This document shows, piece after piece, positions 8,448 to 17,650 of a DNA stretch of 64,000 nucleotides (position 1 is its first letter; each line of letters starts with the position of its first letter). The DNA comes from Planctomycetota bacterium (GTDB taxonomy: Bacteria; Planctomycetota; UBA8742; UBA2392): positions 59,392 to 123,391 of the forward strand of contig JAGQRH010000010.1 in the NCBI GenBank assembly GCA_020425605.1, given 5' to 3'. The translations under genes and the position numbers were made by a program. The notes beneath the pieces are model-generated. The model was not told where the DNA came from. It was given only the letters and a program-made list of their open reading frames with translations, and made no database searches.

Positions 8448-9292
8448 GCCTGCTCCAGCAACTGGCGCACGGCAGCCAAATCCTCTCCGCTGAGCCGGCC
8501 GGTTCGTTCCGCCAGATCGGCGGCGATGCGCATCGTTGCCACGTATGCCTCCCGGGCCGGACCGGAAAGCGTCTCCAGGTGGCGGCGAATGGTTCCCACA
8601 TCGCCTCGCGCGACCGGGCCAGTCAGCGCCTGCTCGAGCCCAGTGGTCTGGATGTTTCGAAGTGTGCCCTGCGCCAACGGAGTGAGCATTTTAGAGGCAT
8701 GCTCGGCCGGCACGCCGGCCTGCTCAAGGATTCCGCGACCGACGTCAAGCAAAGCGACAAGGGCATTGCTGGCCAGAACTGCGGCCGCGTGATAGGCGAC
8801 TCGCTGGTCATCCCGCAGCTGGATCGCCACTACATCCAGCGCGCCCGCAAGTTCAAGCAGATCAGGGATGATCTCGCCACCCACGACTCCATAGCTGCCT
8901 GCGATCAATCCGCTGCCATCCAGCTTCGGGAAGCTCTGAAGGATGTGAAACACCCCGGTTTGAGCGCCGGCATCGGCCAACGGCTTCAGCACTTCGACGC
9001 CTCGCGAACCTGACGGGTGCGCGAATTTCAGTCCCCCGACCGATGGCTGAGAGGCGAATTCTGAGGCCAAGTCGGGAATTGCATCGTCCGGCAGGGCAAG
9101 GAACACAAGAGTTCCGGGCTCGAGCCCGCTCAGGAAGGCGGACGGTCCCTGGACGTACAGAGTATCCCAGTCCGGTGGAGACTTGGCGCGTCCTCCCACG
9201 CGAACGAGCGGCAGCCTGCGCGCATCAAGCGCGCCGGCAAGTGCACGGCCAAAACGGCCCATGCCATAGATGGCGATGAAGGGCAGCGGCAT
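8444..9292 (-). CDS. Rossmann-fold DUF2520 domain protein
   Basis: About 282 residues. The N-terminus has a nucleotide-binding turn (FIAIYGMGRFGRALAGAL), then LVFLALPDDAIPDLA, HPSGSRGVEVL and the conserved helix VAYHAAAVLASNALVALLD. This matches the DUF2520 family, which resembles pyrroline-5-carboxylate and ketopantoate reductases (6-phosphogluconate dehydrogenase-like C-terminus). The NAD(P)-dependent reaction is unknown. Both ATG 9292 and an in-frame GTG at 9313 are possible starts; I prefer 9292 because it places the Rossmann strand at the extreme N-terminus. It is coupled to DUF1697 downstream. Confidence 0.85.
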   Translation of the reverse strand: MPLPFIAIYGMGRFGRALAGALDARRLPLVRVGGRAKSPPDWDTLYVQGPSAFLSGLEPGTLVFLALPDDAIPDLASEFASQPSVGGLKFAHPSGSRGVEVLKPLADAGAQTGVFHILQSFPKLDGSGLIAGSYGVVGGEIIPDLLELAGALDVVAIQLRDDQRVAYHAAAVLASNALVALLDVGRGILEQAGVPAEHASKMLTPLAQGTLRNIQTTGLEQALTGPVARGDVGTIRRHLETLSGPAREAYVATMRIAADLAERTGRLSGEDLAAVRQLLEQA

Positions 9293-9352
9293 GACTACAT
9301 TATGCCGCAACACCGCGGCACAAGTCAGTCACCAAGGAGAGTTTTGATTGGG

Positions 9353-9598
9353 TTAGCGCAGCCCGGCGAGCTTCTGGATATCCGGGTCCACGTCGTACTG
9401 CTGGACCACGATGCCGAAAGCATTCTTCCACTGGCGGACGCGTTCACGGGAGACACCGTATTCGTCGGCGATGGTCTCGCCGCTTGTGCCGTCTTTGAGC
9501 AGCTTGATGAACCGCTTGAACTTGGCCTTGCCGTACTGGTTGATGAAATTGCGGGCGACGGTCGCCGAGTCAACGGACTGCTTCTGATTTGCGGCCAC
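9353..9598 (-). CDS. Small helix-turn-helix DNA-binding protein
   Basis: An 81-residue protein starting at GTG 9598 with a very strong ribosome site (GAGGAGGAG). Residues about 35-65 form a homeodomain/resolvase-like helix-turn-helix: GETIADEYGVSRERVRQWKNAFG. The preceding helix (VARNFINQYGKAKFKRFIKLL) is basic. No effector domain is present. It stands alone between the DUF2520 gene and the divergent membrane protein at 9764. It could be a local regulator, but no target is evident. Confidence 0.7.
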   Translation of the reverse strand: MAANQKQSVDSATVARNFINQYGKAKFKRFIKLLKDGTSGETIADEYGVSRERVRQWKNAFGIVVQQYDVDPDIQKLAGLR

Positions 9599-9763
9599 GG
9601 ATTCTCCTCCTCGCGCGTCCCTATTGACGCGTAAATACCAGTGTGCGCCATGGCTCTTGCCATGTCAAGGGATGGACAAGGATTCCAGGCCGGTTCACCG
9701 TTGCCTTGGGCGCATCTTTGCCCTACCATCCGCGTCGAATATCGGGACACACGAGGACATTGC

Positions 9764-11029
9764 ATGGCAGGCCAGGTTGCGGTAGGCGCTCCCCTCGCGT
9801 CGCGCAGCGCACAGGATTCACGCCAGGCGGTACAGGGCTGGATCCATTCGCCGGGCTGGGACAAGCGCTGGCTCCTGTTCCCTGCGCTACTCGCGCCGGT
9901 GCCGCCGCTCGTCTACTACCTTTCCCTGTACCTCCTGGAGCGCTACTCAGGCATGGACGCCGTGACCCGCAACGGCGCCGCCGAGGACATCGTCAGCCTG
10001 TTTGTAATGGTGCTGGTAGGCGGCCCTCACGTTTGGGTGACATTTACACGCACCTGGCTGCACCCGGACTTCCGCCGTCGAGAGAAGATCTGGTACTTCG
10101 CCAGCTTTGCCGTGGTGCCGTTTGTCGCAACGATGGCCCTGTCCAGTGAGCTGACACGCAAGCTGCTGCTGACCGGCTTTTTCTTCATCGCAAGCCTGCA
10201 CATCATTCACCAACTGTCCTACCTGATCCGTTTCTACCAGGACCGTGACGGCACCAAGCCGTTCCTACGATCCAGGCTGATCGACATCGGCGCGGTGCTG
10301 TTCCCGCTCTACCCGCTCAGCACCTTCCGCATGGTGATGGTCAACGAAAGCAGCATGGCATTCGCCTGGGCCACCAAGTGGTTCGGGCTTGAGCAGGCCC
10401 GTGCTCTGAAATTCAACATTGGCCGCGCCCACCCATTGCTGCCGGATTTCATCCTGAGCGACTGGTTCTGGATGGCGAACACGGCCGCGCTGGTGATCGC
10501 CCTGACGCTGTGGACTGCAAAGACCGTGCATGAGTATCGCGCGGGCACGCTTCAGACCGGCAAGTTCCTGCTGATTTCGTTCGCCATTGCAATCGGACTG
10601 TTCTGCCCGCTGCTGCCAAACCTGGACTCAAGTTTCCAGGGCTTCAACTTATGGCATAGCTTCCAGTACATCGCCCTGACCTGGTTCATCACGCGCACCC
10701 AGATCAAGAAGGGCGTGAAGCAGAACCGCTTCGTGAAGTGGCTGGCGGCCGATGACCGCAGCGGAGCCCGCTACTACGGCGTGGCGTTCGGCATCGTGGT
10801 CGGGCTGATCGGCGTAATCATGATCGTGGCGCTGGTGCTCAGCAATGTTCAGAACGTAGGCATGTTCGGCGGCTCAGGAGAAGTCGGCACGATGAGCTAT
10901 CGCCCGGGTGCGATTCTGCAGGCGTACTACCTGTTCGGGTTCGGCTTGCTGCTGACGCACTACTTTCACGACGCGTTCTTCTTCAACCTGCACACCTTCA
11001 GCAAGACGGCAGTGAACACGCGCGACTAG
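9764..11029 (+). CDS. Polytopic membrane protein with conserved-looking histidines
   Basis: A 421-residue inner-membrane protein with roughly nine or ten hydrophobic helices. Histidines sit next to helices in a pattern that suggests metal binding: GGPHVWVTFTRTWLH, LHIIHQLSYLIRF, NLWHSFQYIAL and LTHYFHDAFFF. This is reminiscent of Brp/Blh-like carotenoid cleavage or desaturase-type membrane enzymes, but I cannot confirm the family. I start at ATG 9764, which has GAGGA at the right distance; the open frame upstream to 9641 is not protein-like. The 3' end shares CTAG with the stop of the convergent lipoprotein gene. Confidence 0.65.
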   Translation: MAGQVAVGAPLASRSAQDSRQAVQGWIHSPGWDKRWLLFPALLAPVPPLVYYLSLYLLERYSGMDAVTRNGAAEDIVSLFVMVLVGGPHVWVTFTRTWLHPDFRRREKIWYFASFAVVPFVATMALSSELTRKLLLTGFFFIASLHIIHQLSYLIRFYQDRDGTKPFLRSRLIDIGAVLFPLYPLSTFRMVMVNESSMAFAWATKWFGLEQARALKFNIGRAHPLLPDFILSDWFWMANTAALVIALTLWTAKTVHEYRAGTLQTGKFLLISFAIAIGLFCPLLPNLDSSFQGFNLWHSFQYIALTWFITRTQIKKGVKQNRFVKWLAADDRSGARYYGVAFGIVVGLIGVIMIVALVLSNVQNVGMFGGSGEVGTMSYRPGAILQAYYLFGFGLLLTHYFHDAFFFNLHTFSKTAVNTRD

Positions 11030-12426
11030 CGCTCTCGACCGAACTCTTCATCGGGTCCCGGCAGTGCTACCAGGATGCGCGAGGCGAACTCCGACATCAC
11101 CTCGGCGGCGCCCTCCTGCATGGCCAGGAGCTTGACGGATGCCTCCGTGTTGCCGGGCTTCCCGGAGCGCTTCAGCCCGAGTGCGTAGCGAAACAGCACT
11201 TCGCCTGTTTCCAGGTCCGATAGCGTGAAATTGCCCGCAACGTATGCGCTGGGGATTTCCCCGCTTGTCGTCGGCGTCACGTCCACGTCCCCCTCCAGTA
11301 GCAGGTGGTAAGCGAACTTGTCGTTATCCGGCTGCTCGATCGAAGTTGCCAGCTTGCGCCCGGTGCCCCATTTCTGTACCTCCGGCACGAACATGGGGGC
11401 TTCCGCGGCCTGGTCTCCGCCTTCCGTCTCCTTGATCCGCAGAACCAACTCACCGGTAGTGCGTGACGGTAGCTTTACCTGCCACAGCCAGACATTCATG
11501 GCAATGCCCGTGCGACGGCCGACGACCCGGTCGATGTCCAGCCGGGCAGCCACATAGCCGAATTCGTCACCGGTGGGCTGCAGATAAAGCACTCTGCCGG
11601 TGGCGCGACCGGACTCGTTGAGCTCGGCATCACCCTGCACGGTGCCGCGAAAGCCGGGCCCGGGGCCCCACTGGAGAGGCGCGCCCGCGACAGGATTGCC
11701 CCGGAAGTAGGCTCCAAGCTCAATGGGATTGTCGCAGCCGCCGTGGATGCGGACATGCTGTCCACTGCCGCCCAGATCTGTCTTTACCAGCGCCGGTAGT
11801 TCCCACAGCGCCATCAGGGATTCCTCGACCTTGTCGAAGGCCGTTCGGTTGAGGGTGTCGCTGGCAAGCAACTCAAGGGCAACCACGCGGATCGACAGCA
11901 GATAGTACTTCCCCCACATCTCCATCCGCTTGGGGATGCTTCCGAGCCCGCGGGGCGGCATCGACTCGGCTGCCAGTGCATCCTGAGCAGCGGGCAGCAA
12001 CGACAACGCCCGCAGCTTCAACTCGTTCTTGCTTATGGCGCGCGCTGCGACGGCCTCAAAGCCGTTGGACGCGCTGTCCTGCTTGACTGCGGTGCCGAAT
12101 TCGCCCAGTTGGAACCAGCTTGCGGGCTCGACGACGATCTCGCTGAAGCGGGTATCCTTGAAGAGCGTCTTGTGCGGCGAGATGGCCTGGTCGCAGATCA
12201 GCACTTCCAGGCGCCGCTCTGCCGCTTCGGCGGCTTCCTTCGAATTGCGGGCCAGCCCGTAGGCGATCACGTATTCGGATGACGGGTAGTCGGGATGCTC
12301 ACCCGTGTAGCTCCACTCAGGCATAGTGACGGGCCGTATATCGACGCCTTCACGACCGCCCTCGCTCACACAAGCCGTGAGGATAAGGGCCAGCAGGGCC
12401 ACTAATGTGAAGGTGATCCGTTCCAC
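11026..12426 (-). CDS. LPP20-like lipoprotein, large
   Basis: A 466-residue predicted lipoprotein (hydrophobic ITFTLVALLALILTAC, lipobox LTAC with Cys19). Just after the lipid anchor is an LPP20-like segment: PEWSYTGEHPDYPSSEYVIAYG followed by a helix rich in Ala and Glu. The middle and C-terminal parts look like beta-sandwich domains with no family I recognise. The start is GTG 12426. LPP20-type lipoproteins often occur with LpoB- and COG3014-type lipoproteins; homologues of those lie at 17651 and 16322, so I infer an envelope role. It is divergent from the M28 peptidase with 89 bases between. Confidence 0.65.
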   Translation of the reverse strand: MERITFTLVALLALILTACVSEGGREGVDIRPVTMPEWSYTGEHPDYPSSEYVIAYGLARNSKEAAEAAERRLEVLICDQAISPHKTLFKDTRFSEIVVEPASWFQLGEFGTAVKQDSASNGFEAVAARAISKNELKLRALSLLPAAQDALAAESMPPRGLGSIPKRMEMWGKYYLLSIRVVALELLASDTLNRTAFDKVEESLMALWELPALVKTDLGGSGQHVRIHGGCDNPIELGAYFRGNPVAGAPLQWGPGPGFRGTVQGDAELNESGRATGRVLYLQPTGDEFGYVAARLDIDRVVGRRTGIAMNVWLWQVKLPSRTTGELVLRIKETEGGDQAAEAPMFVPEVQKWGTGRKLATSIEQPDNDKFAYHLLLEGDVDVTPTTSGEIPSAYVAGNFTLSDLETGEVLFRYALGLKRSGKPGNTEASVKLLAMQEGAAEVMSEFASRILVALPGPDEEFGRER

Positions 12427-12515
12427 TATCTATTTCCGGGGAACGCGCGGGGTAAGTACGTAATAATGCGCGTAACCATCAAGATTACAAGCCCGCATAC
12501 TACAGAGGTCGCTGC

Positions 12516-14204
12516 ATGAGACTGTTCCGGATTTTCGCCACGGGTGCATTGCTGCTTGTGGTTGGTGCGAGCGCACTGGCCAACGACACGGCCAAGAGCG
12601 GCATCACCGCGCCGAACATCGACAGCATCACGCTTGGCGACATCAAGAGCGATGTGTACTTCCTGGCGTGTGACGAGATGGTCGGCCGCGAAACCACCAG
12701 GCCGGAATCCCGGATTGCCAGCGCCTACGCAAGAAGCCGCATGGAGCGGGCGGGGGTAAAGCCGGCCGGCGAGAACGGCGGCTGGTACCAGACCGTCAAG
12801 CTGCGCCACCGGGCGTGGGAGGAGACTCCGACACTTTCATGGCAAGCCGACGGCAAAACGCACGAGTTGAAGTACGGCGAAGACTTCGTCAGCACAGGCG
12901 GCGCCGAAGCCAGCCTTGAGATGGACGCGGCCGAAGTGGTCTTCGCCGGCTACGCCGTGAATGACAGCAGCCACAGCTACAACGATATCGAGGGCGTAGA
13001 CCTGAGGGGCAAGCTTGCGCTGATCATGCGCTACGAGCCGACCCCATGGATGAAGTCCGGGCGAAATCCGTTTTCACGCAACGCCTACCTGCAGACCAAA
13101 GAAGCTTTATGCCGCGCGGCCGGCGCCGTGGGTGTCCTGATGGTCACTGCCCCGCGCTCTCTGGGGGGCAGCGACAATCGTCGCCAGCTGCCGTCTCCGG
13201 ATGCGGGGGACAAGTCGCCACCGCTTGAGCTTGATCTCGGTGAAGAACAGCCTGGCGATGAATCCCTGCCGTTCTTTCATGTCAGCATCGAAGCCTGCGA
13301 CATGTTGCTTGGCGGCGAGGGCGAAACGGAGCTTGCGCAGAAGGCGTTCGACGACGCCGACTTCGGAAAGCGCCCGGACCTCTCGGGGCTGAGCGTCAAA
13401 TTCAAGGCCAAGTCCGGGGTCGTCCATGAACAGGACCGCAACGTCGCCGGGATGATCAAGGGTGAAACCGACGAGTGGATCGTGTTCGGCGCCCACCACG
13501 ACCACCTGGGCTACGGGTACTTCGGCGCGCGCGACGCCCGCACAGCCATGGGACAGATTCACAACGGCGCGGACGATAACGCCAGCGGTGTCTCGACGGT
13601 ACTGGAGATCGCTGAAGCGCTTGCCCGGAGTGGCAGGAAGCCCCGTCGCTCATTCCTGTTTCTCACGTTCACCGGCGAGGAGAAGGGCCTGCTTGGCAGC
13701 GAGTGGTACTGCCGCCATCCGCTGATCCCGCACGAGCGCGTAGTTGCGATGATCAACATCGACATGATCGGCCGAATCGATCAACACAAGCTGACCATGG
13801 ACGGCACGTCATGCAGCAAGCTGCTGGACTCGACCTGCAAGGAAGTCGCCCCGCTGTTTCCTGAGCTGACAGTCGAGTTCAGTGACAAGCCCCCCATGCC
13901 GGCTTCTGACCACTGGCCATTTTTCAGCCTTGCGGGCGTCCCGTGTTTCTTTCCGTTCGGCGGCGTGAACAAGTTCATGCACACGGCCGAAGATGATCCG
14001 GAAACGATCAACTACGACGACATGCTGGTTATCATCAAGATGCTGTACGAGATCGCGTGGCGCCTGAGCGAGAGCAAGGAATACGCCGACTACAGCGGCC
14101 CCATCAAGGACAGCATCGGCCCCGACGGAAAGCCGCGCGACCCCAGCGCGCCAAAACCGGTCGACCCTGATGAAGAGCTTGAGGAAGAGTTCTCGAGCCG
14201 CTAG
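12516..14204 (+). CDS. Exported M28-family zinc aminopeptidase with PA-like insert
   Basis: A 562-residue secreted peptidase with signal peptide (MRLFRIFATGALLLVVGASALA). Residues about 100-260 look like a protease-associated insert (AAEVVFAGYAVND, GKLALIMRYEP). The catalytic domain has the full M28 dizinc set: GAHHDHLGYG, GADDNASGVST, FLTFTGEEKGLLGS, INIDMIGR, ASDHWPFF and MHTAEDDP. It removes N-terminal residues from peptides outside the cytoplasm. An acidic tail (DPDEELEEEFSSR) ends the protein. ATG 12516 has AGAGGT upstream. Its last four bases, CTAG, are shared with the convergent MORN gene. Confidence 0.93.
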   Translation: MRLFRIFATGALLLVVGASALANDTAKSGITAPNIDSITLGDIKSDVYFLACDEMVGRETTRPESRIASAYARSRMERAGVKPAGENGGWYQTVKLRHRAWEETPTLSWQADGKTHELKYGEDFVSTGGAEASLEMDAAEVVFAGYAVNDSSHSYNDIEGVDLRGKLALIMRYEPTPWMKSGRNPFSRNAYLQTKEALCRAAGAVGVLMVTAPRSLGGSDNRRQLPSPDAGDKSPPLELDLGEEQPGDESLPFFHVSIEACDMLLGGEGETELAQKAFDDADFGKRPDLSGLSVKFKAKSGVVHEQDRNVAGMIKGETDEWIVFGAHHDHLGYGYFGARDARTAMGQIHNGADDNASGVSTVLEIAEALARSGRKPRRSFLFLTFTGEEKGLLGSEWYCRHPLIPHERVVAMINIDMIGRIDQHKLTMDGTSCSKLLDSTCKEVAPLFPELTVEFSDKPPMPASDHWPFFSLAGVPCFFPFGGVNKFMHTAEDDPETINYDDMLVIIKMLYEIAWRLSESKEYADYSGPIKDSIGPDGKPRDPSAPKPVDPDEELEEEFSSR

Positions 14205-15763
14205 TTGGCCTTTCGGCCATCTTCGTAGACGTCCTGGTTGATGACGTTGCCGTCTTCGTCAAAGCTGCGCCATGGGCCGTCTTTTTCGCCCTTCACGTAG
14301 GCGCCCAGCTCGGCGAGTTTGCCGCTCGGGTAGTATGCCCTCATGTAGCCGTGCTTGAGGTCTGCGCCTTCCATGTCGACCAGCACCGTCCACTCACCCT
14401 TGATGGAGCCGTCTGCGAAGGTCGTTTGCCGTTGCTGCACTTCGACACCGCGGAAGTAGTGCTTCTCCGACTTCAGCATGCCCTGTCGGTACTGGCGCAC
14501 CGCCGCGAGGTTTCCGTCTTCGTCGGTCTCGCGCCATTCGCCGTCGCGCTGGCCTTTCAGATAGTTGCCCGTGAGCTTGACCCCGCCCGTTTGGTGCCAC
14601 TCGGTCCATTCGCCGGATTCGAGACCGTCTTCGAAGGCGCCCTCTTTGGCCTTCTCGCCGTTGATGTACCACCATGTCCAGGTTCCGCTTCGCTTGCCGC
14701 CCTTCCATGTACCTTCGAAGCTCCTTTGGCGATTTCGGAAGTTGCCGAACGTCTCGCCGTCAAGGATGCCGTCCTTCCATACCTCGCTGCGTTCTTCGAC
14801 ACCGTTGTCGTGGTAGATGACCCAGCGGTCCGCGCGAAGGCCGTCCAGGTACAGTCCGTGTGACTTCGTCTTGCCGTCGTCATACCAGGTGTTCCAGTCA
14901 CCGACGGGCTCGCCTTTGTCAAATTTCTCTGACGAGGCGAACGCGCCATTGGTGTGCCAGGTGCGCCATTCGCCGTCTTTCTTGCCGTCGACATAGCTGC
15001 CCTGGAGCGCCTTGACTCCGTTGCTGTGCCATTCCGTCCATGTGCCGACCGGCTTGCCATCGCTGTACTCAGACTCCGAGGCAGGGCGTCCATTCGCGTG
15101 CCAGGCTCGCCAAACTCCTACCTGATTGCCGGCGACGTACTGGCCAACCAGTTTCTGGCTGCCGTCTTCATGCCATTCCTGCCATAAACCGTCAGGGACT
15201 TCTTCACCCCCTACACGTGAGACGTGCCACTCGGCCTTCTTGCTCCCGCTCGGCCAACGCTCCACACGTGAGCCGTCTCCACCGGACGTATCAATGTCCG
15301 CCTTCGACGTCCCCGCGCTGGTCAGCATCGTGACTCCGACAATCACGACGACAATCGTCAGCGCTGCCATCGCAATGCCGCCAATCAGGTAGGTCTTTGC
15401 CGCGGTTGAGAGACGCTTGCGACGCTCCGGCAACGCCTGGAACGAGCCTGACTCGAACAGCCGCGTAGTTTCTTCGATTGCTCCGGCCTGGGCGCTTTCT
15501 TCTTTGTCATCGACGGGCTCGAATTTGCCGGTGTACTCGTCGGATTTGGACTTGAGGTCTTCGAGCTTTGTCGTGCCGAATTCGCTGACGATCCGGCCCT
15601 TCAGCTTGATCGTCAGTTCCTGCTTTGCGGGCTCGACCTTGTAGAGATAGACGTCGGTGATGAGTTGCTGACACATCAAGCAATACACCGTCTCCTTGAG
15701 ACGGTACTCGGCAACCTTCTGCTTTCGGTTGCAGTGCGGACAGGTGATTTCAACCGCTGCCAT
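14201..15763 (-). CDS. Zinc-ribbon, single-TM protein with YwqK/MORN-type repeats
   Basis: A 520-residue protein. Cys8, Cys11, Cys28 and Cys31 form a cytoplasmic zinc ribbon; residues 48-85 contain KLKGRIVSEFGTTKLEDL and SDEYTGKFEP. One TM helix lies at about 125-150. The extracytoplasmic part (about 165-515) consists of some 14 tandem repeats of about 23 residues built around GxWxxWHxNG, with Gly-Lys/Asp turns, as in YwqK/MORN_2 proteins. The N-terminal module is shared, with identical Cys spacing, with the next upstream gene (16303), so they are paralogues. Function unknown; such repeats form long beta surfaces. Confidence 0.85.
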   Translation of the reverse strand: MAAVEITCPHCNRKQKVAEYRLKETVYCLMCQQLITDVYLYKVEPAKQELTIKLKGRIVSEFGTTKLEDLKSKSDEYTGKFEPVDDKEESAQAGAIEETTRLFESGSFQALPERRKRLSTAAKTYLIGGIAMAALTIVVVIVGVTMLTSAGTSKADIDTSGGDGSRVERWPSGSKKAEWHVSRVGGEEVPDGLWQEWHEDGSQKLVGQYVAGNQVGVWRAWHANGRPASESEYSDGKPVGTWTEWHSNGVKALQGSYVDGKKDGEWRTWHTNGAFASSEKFDKGEPVGDWNTWYDDGKTKSHGLYLDGLRADRWVIYHDNGVEERSEVWKDGILDGETFGNFRNRQRSFEGTWKGGKRSGTWTWWYINGEKAKEGAFEDGLESGEWTEWHQTGGVKLTGNYLKGQRDGEWRETDEDGNLAAVRQYRQGMLKSEKHYFRGVEVQQRQTTFADGSIKGEWTVLVDMEGADLKHGYMRAYYPSGKLAELGAYVKGEKDGPWRSFDEDGNVINQDVYEDGRKAN

Positions 15764-15877
15764 TTGCTCGCCTGCGTTGTCCGATGCGACGGCTCAGGGC
15801 CGCCCTGTGTCAGCAATGCAATATTGTGCAATGCAGTTGGGCGATTGCGAGATGTAGCTAACGACAATGCGTAGTCG

Positions 15878-16303
15878 TCACGCTCCGTGCTGCAAAACCA
15901 GGAAATAGAATCCGACCAGCGCCCCGACCACTATCAGGATGAACATCAGCACGATCAGCATGTTCATGGCACGCGAACGACGACCTTCAGCGCCCGGTGC
16001 TGGCGGAGGGACATAGCCCTCAAGCTGAAAACTACCCGGCACACGGATGGTGGATGGGTCAAATCCCTGCGAATACTCCTCGCTGGCGGCGACGATCTCG
16101 GACAGGTTCGTGATGCCGCTGGCGCTGATGATCTTGCCGTGCAGCGGAATCTGCAGCTTCGGAGGGGCCGATTTCTTCTTGTTCAGGAATGGGTCGTCGA
16201 TGGTTCCGCGGCACTTCATGCACACCCAAGGCTCCGTCAGGCGCTTCTCGGGCACCTGCTGGATGCTCTGGCAATAGGGACAGACGACTTCGACTCGCGC
16301 CAT
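15878..16303 (-). CDS. Small zinc-ribbon protein with C-terminal TM helix
   Basis: A 141-residue protein with zinc ribbon cysteines 8, 11, 28 and 31 (CPYCQSIQQ, CMKCRG), then LHGKIISASGITNLSEI and SEEYSQGFDPS, which align with the same region of the 520-residue neighbour. One TM helix (MNMLIVLMFILIVVGALVG) is at the C-terminus with only a few residues beyond it. It looks like the neighbour without the repeat domain. It starts 19 bases after the COG3014-like lipoprotein stop and is probably co-transcribed with it. Confidence 0.8.
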   Translation of the reverse strand: MARVEVVCPYCQSIQQVPEKRLTEPWVCMKCRGTIDDPFLNKKKSAPPKLQIPLHGKIISASGITNLSEIVAASEEYSQGFDPSTIRVPGSFQLEGYVPPPAPGAEGRRSRAMNMLIVLMFILIVVGALVGFYFLVLQHGA

Positions 16304-16321
16304 GGATCAGACCGTTGTCGC

Positions 16322-17593
16322 CTATTGCTTCAGGTTTGCATAGGGATCCATCGCCCGCCAATCATCGCTGGCCGGCACCTGATACTGCGGGTTGCTACGC
16401 ACAAGCAGGGATGCATCACCCTTTTCGGGCACGGTCAACGGGATTCCGGTCTGGCGCAGGTTCTGCAACTCGCGCCCCTGACCGTCGTAGTAACGTACTT
16501 CGACTTCGTGCTTGCCGGGCGGCAGGTTCGCCATCATCAGGTGAGTCTCGCCCGGCAACAGCACGTCGCCGCGCGTATCGGCCTCTGCATTCATCAGCAG
16601 GCTTGCCAGCAACACAGCCGCGCCGACGCCCAGCGTGATCGCGCCGGCCGTCTTGGTTCCCTTGCCCCCACCGCTTGTCATCAGCACGCGCCCGACGTGC
16701 ATGGCCGCCGCGCCGGTTGCAATGCCGGCGGTCTTGGCGATCGCCTTGCCCTTCAGAATGTCGTCCATGACACGGCCGCCGCGCGTGATTGCCTGGTAGA
16801 ATGTGTCGCCGATCTTGTAGGCTTGCCCGAGTGACTGGCCGTCGACAAACACTTCGGCCATGGACTCGGAGTACTCTCCCTGGTTGATCTGGCGAACGCT
16901 GCCGTGGTGGCCGCCGGCCGTGAAGTATGGGCCCTGGCCCAACTCGATCATCATCACGGTGTTGCTCTCCACCTGTGACTCCAGGTTCAGCCACGGGCAC
17001 TGAGGATCGAAGTTGGCGGGCTCTTTGGGCAGCCGATTGATCTCATCGAGCAGCATTTTTGCGCCGTCCTTGTCGCCGCGGTCGAGATAGCAGCGGACGC
17101 GCATCAGGAACGGCGGCAGCCAGTCGGCCGCGTACTCACCCTTCTCGAGGTCGCCGGTGTCTACGAAGATCGAATTGCGGAAGCACGCCATGGCGTCTTC
17201 GCGGTTGTTGTCCTCGAAGTACAGCATGCCCAGATACCAGCTGTTGAATGCACGCTCGTATGGGTCGCCCATCCACCACTTCTGGCGCTCACTGAAGAAG
17301 TAGGCGCTGGAAACCCCACCGCCCTTGCCGTGGTTCATGATGTTCCACGCGCGCAGAAAGTCCTCGCGTGAGCTGTCGTAGTAGCCCATCGCCATCTTTG
17401 CGTGGGCGCGGTAGTTCAGCACGAGCGTCTGGTCGCGCTCGGGAAACGCGTTCATGTCGCGCGTGTCCGATACGATCTGCTGCCAGCCGCCCTTGTTCAA
17501 CGCCGCCCGCGCGTCATAGACAGACGAGCAGCCGGCGAACACCAAAAGGGCCGCAAGCAGTAACAACCCGCTCTTAAGGCTGGTCTTGTTCAA
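16322..17593 (-). CDS. TPR-containing lipoprotein, COG3014-like
   Basis: A 423-residue lipoprotein (SGLLLLAALLVFAGCSS, lipobox FAGC). It starts at TTG 17593 with AGAGGGGA upstream. Residues about 35-190 are TPR-like (ERDQTLVLNYRAHAKMAMGYYDSS, FNSWYLGMLYFEDNNREDAMACFRNS). A Gly/Ala-rich hydrophobic stretch at about 290-340 (TAGAITLGVGAAVLLASLLM) may be membrane-associated, and a beta domain follows (LPPGKHEVEVRYYDG). This arrangement resembles the COG3014 lipoproteins found beside LpoB-like proteins, and an LpoB-like gene is indeed immediately upstream. Role in envelope or peptidoglycan assembly is inferred from that company. Confidence 0.65.
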   Translation of the reverse strand: MNKTSLKSGLLLLAALLVFAGCSSVYDARAALNKGGWQQIVSDTRDMNAFPERDQTLVLNYRAHAKMAMGYYDSSREDFLRAWNIMNHGKGGGVSSAYFFSERQKWWMGDPYERAFNSWYLGMLYFEDNNREDAMACFRNSIFVDTGDLEKGEYAADWLPPFLMRVRCYLDRGDKDGAKMLLDEINRLPKEPANFDPQCPWLNLESQVESNTVMMIELGQGPYFTAGGHHGSVRQINQGEYSESMAEVFVDGQSLGQAYKIGDTFYQAITRGGRVMDDILKGKAIAKTAGIATGAAAMHVGRVLMTSGGGKGTKTAGAITLGVGAAVLLASLLMNAEADTRGDVLLPGETHLMMANLPPGKHEVEVRYYDGQGRELQNLRQTGIPLTVPEKGDASLLVRSNPQYQVPASDDWRAMDPYANLKQ

Positions 17594-17615
17594 GGCTGGT
17601 ATCCCCTCTGAAAGA

Positions 17616-17639
17616 GGGCCGCGGGCGTTCCCGCGGCCC
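17616..17639 (-). terminator. Hairpin between the LpoB-like and TPR lipoprotein genes
   Basis: GGGCCGCGGG, loop of four, CCCGCGGCCC: a 10-bp perfect stem. Read on the minus strand it is followed by TCTTTC. It lies just after the LpoB-like stop, so it may be a terminator or attenuator that lowers expression of the downstream lipoprotein gene. Confidence 0.6.
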
Positions 17640-17650
17640 CGCTTCCGGGA

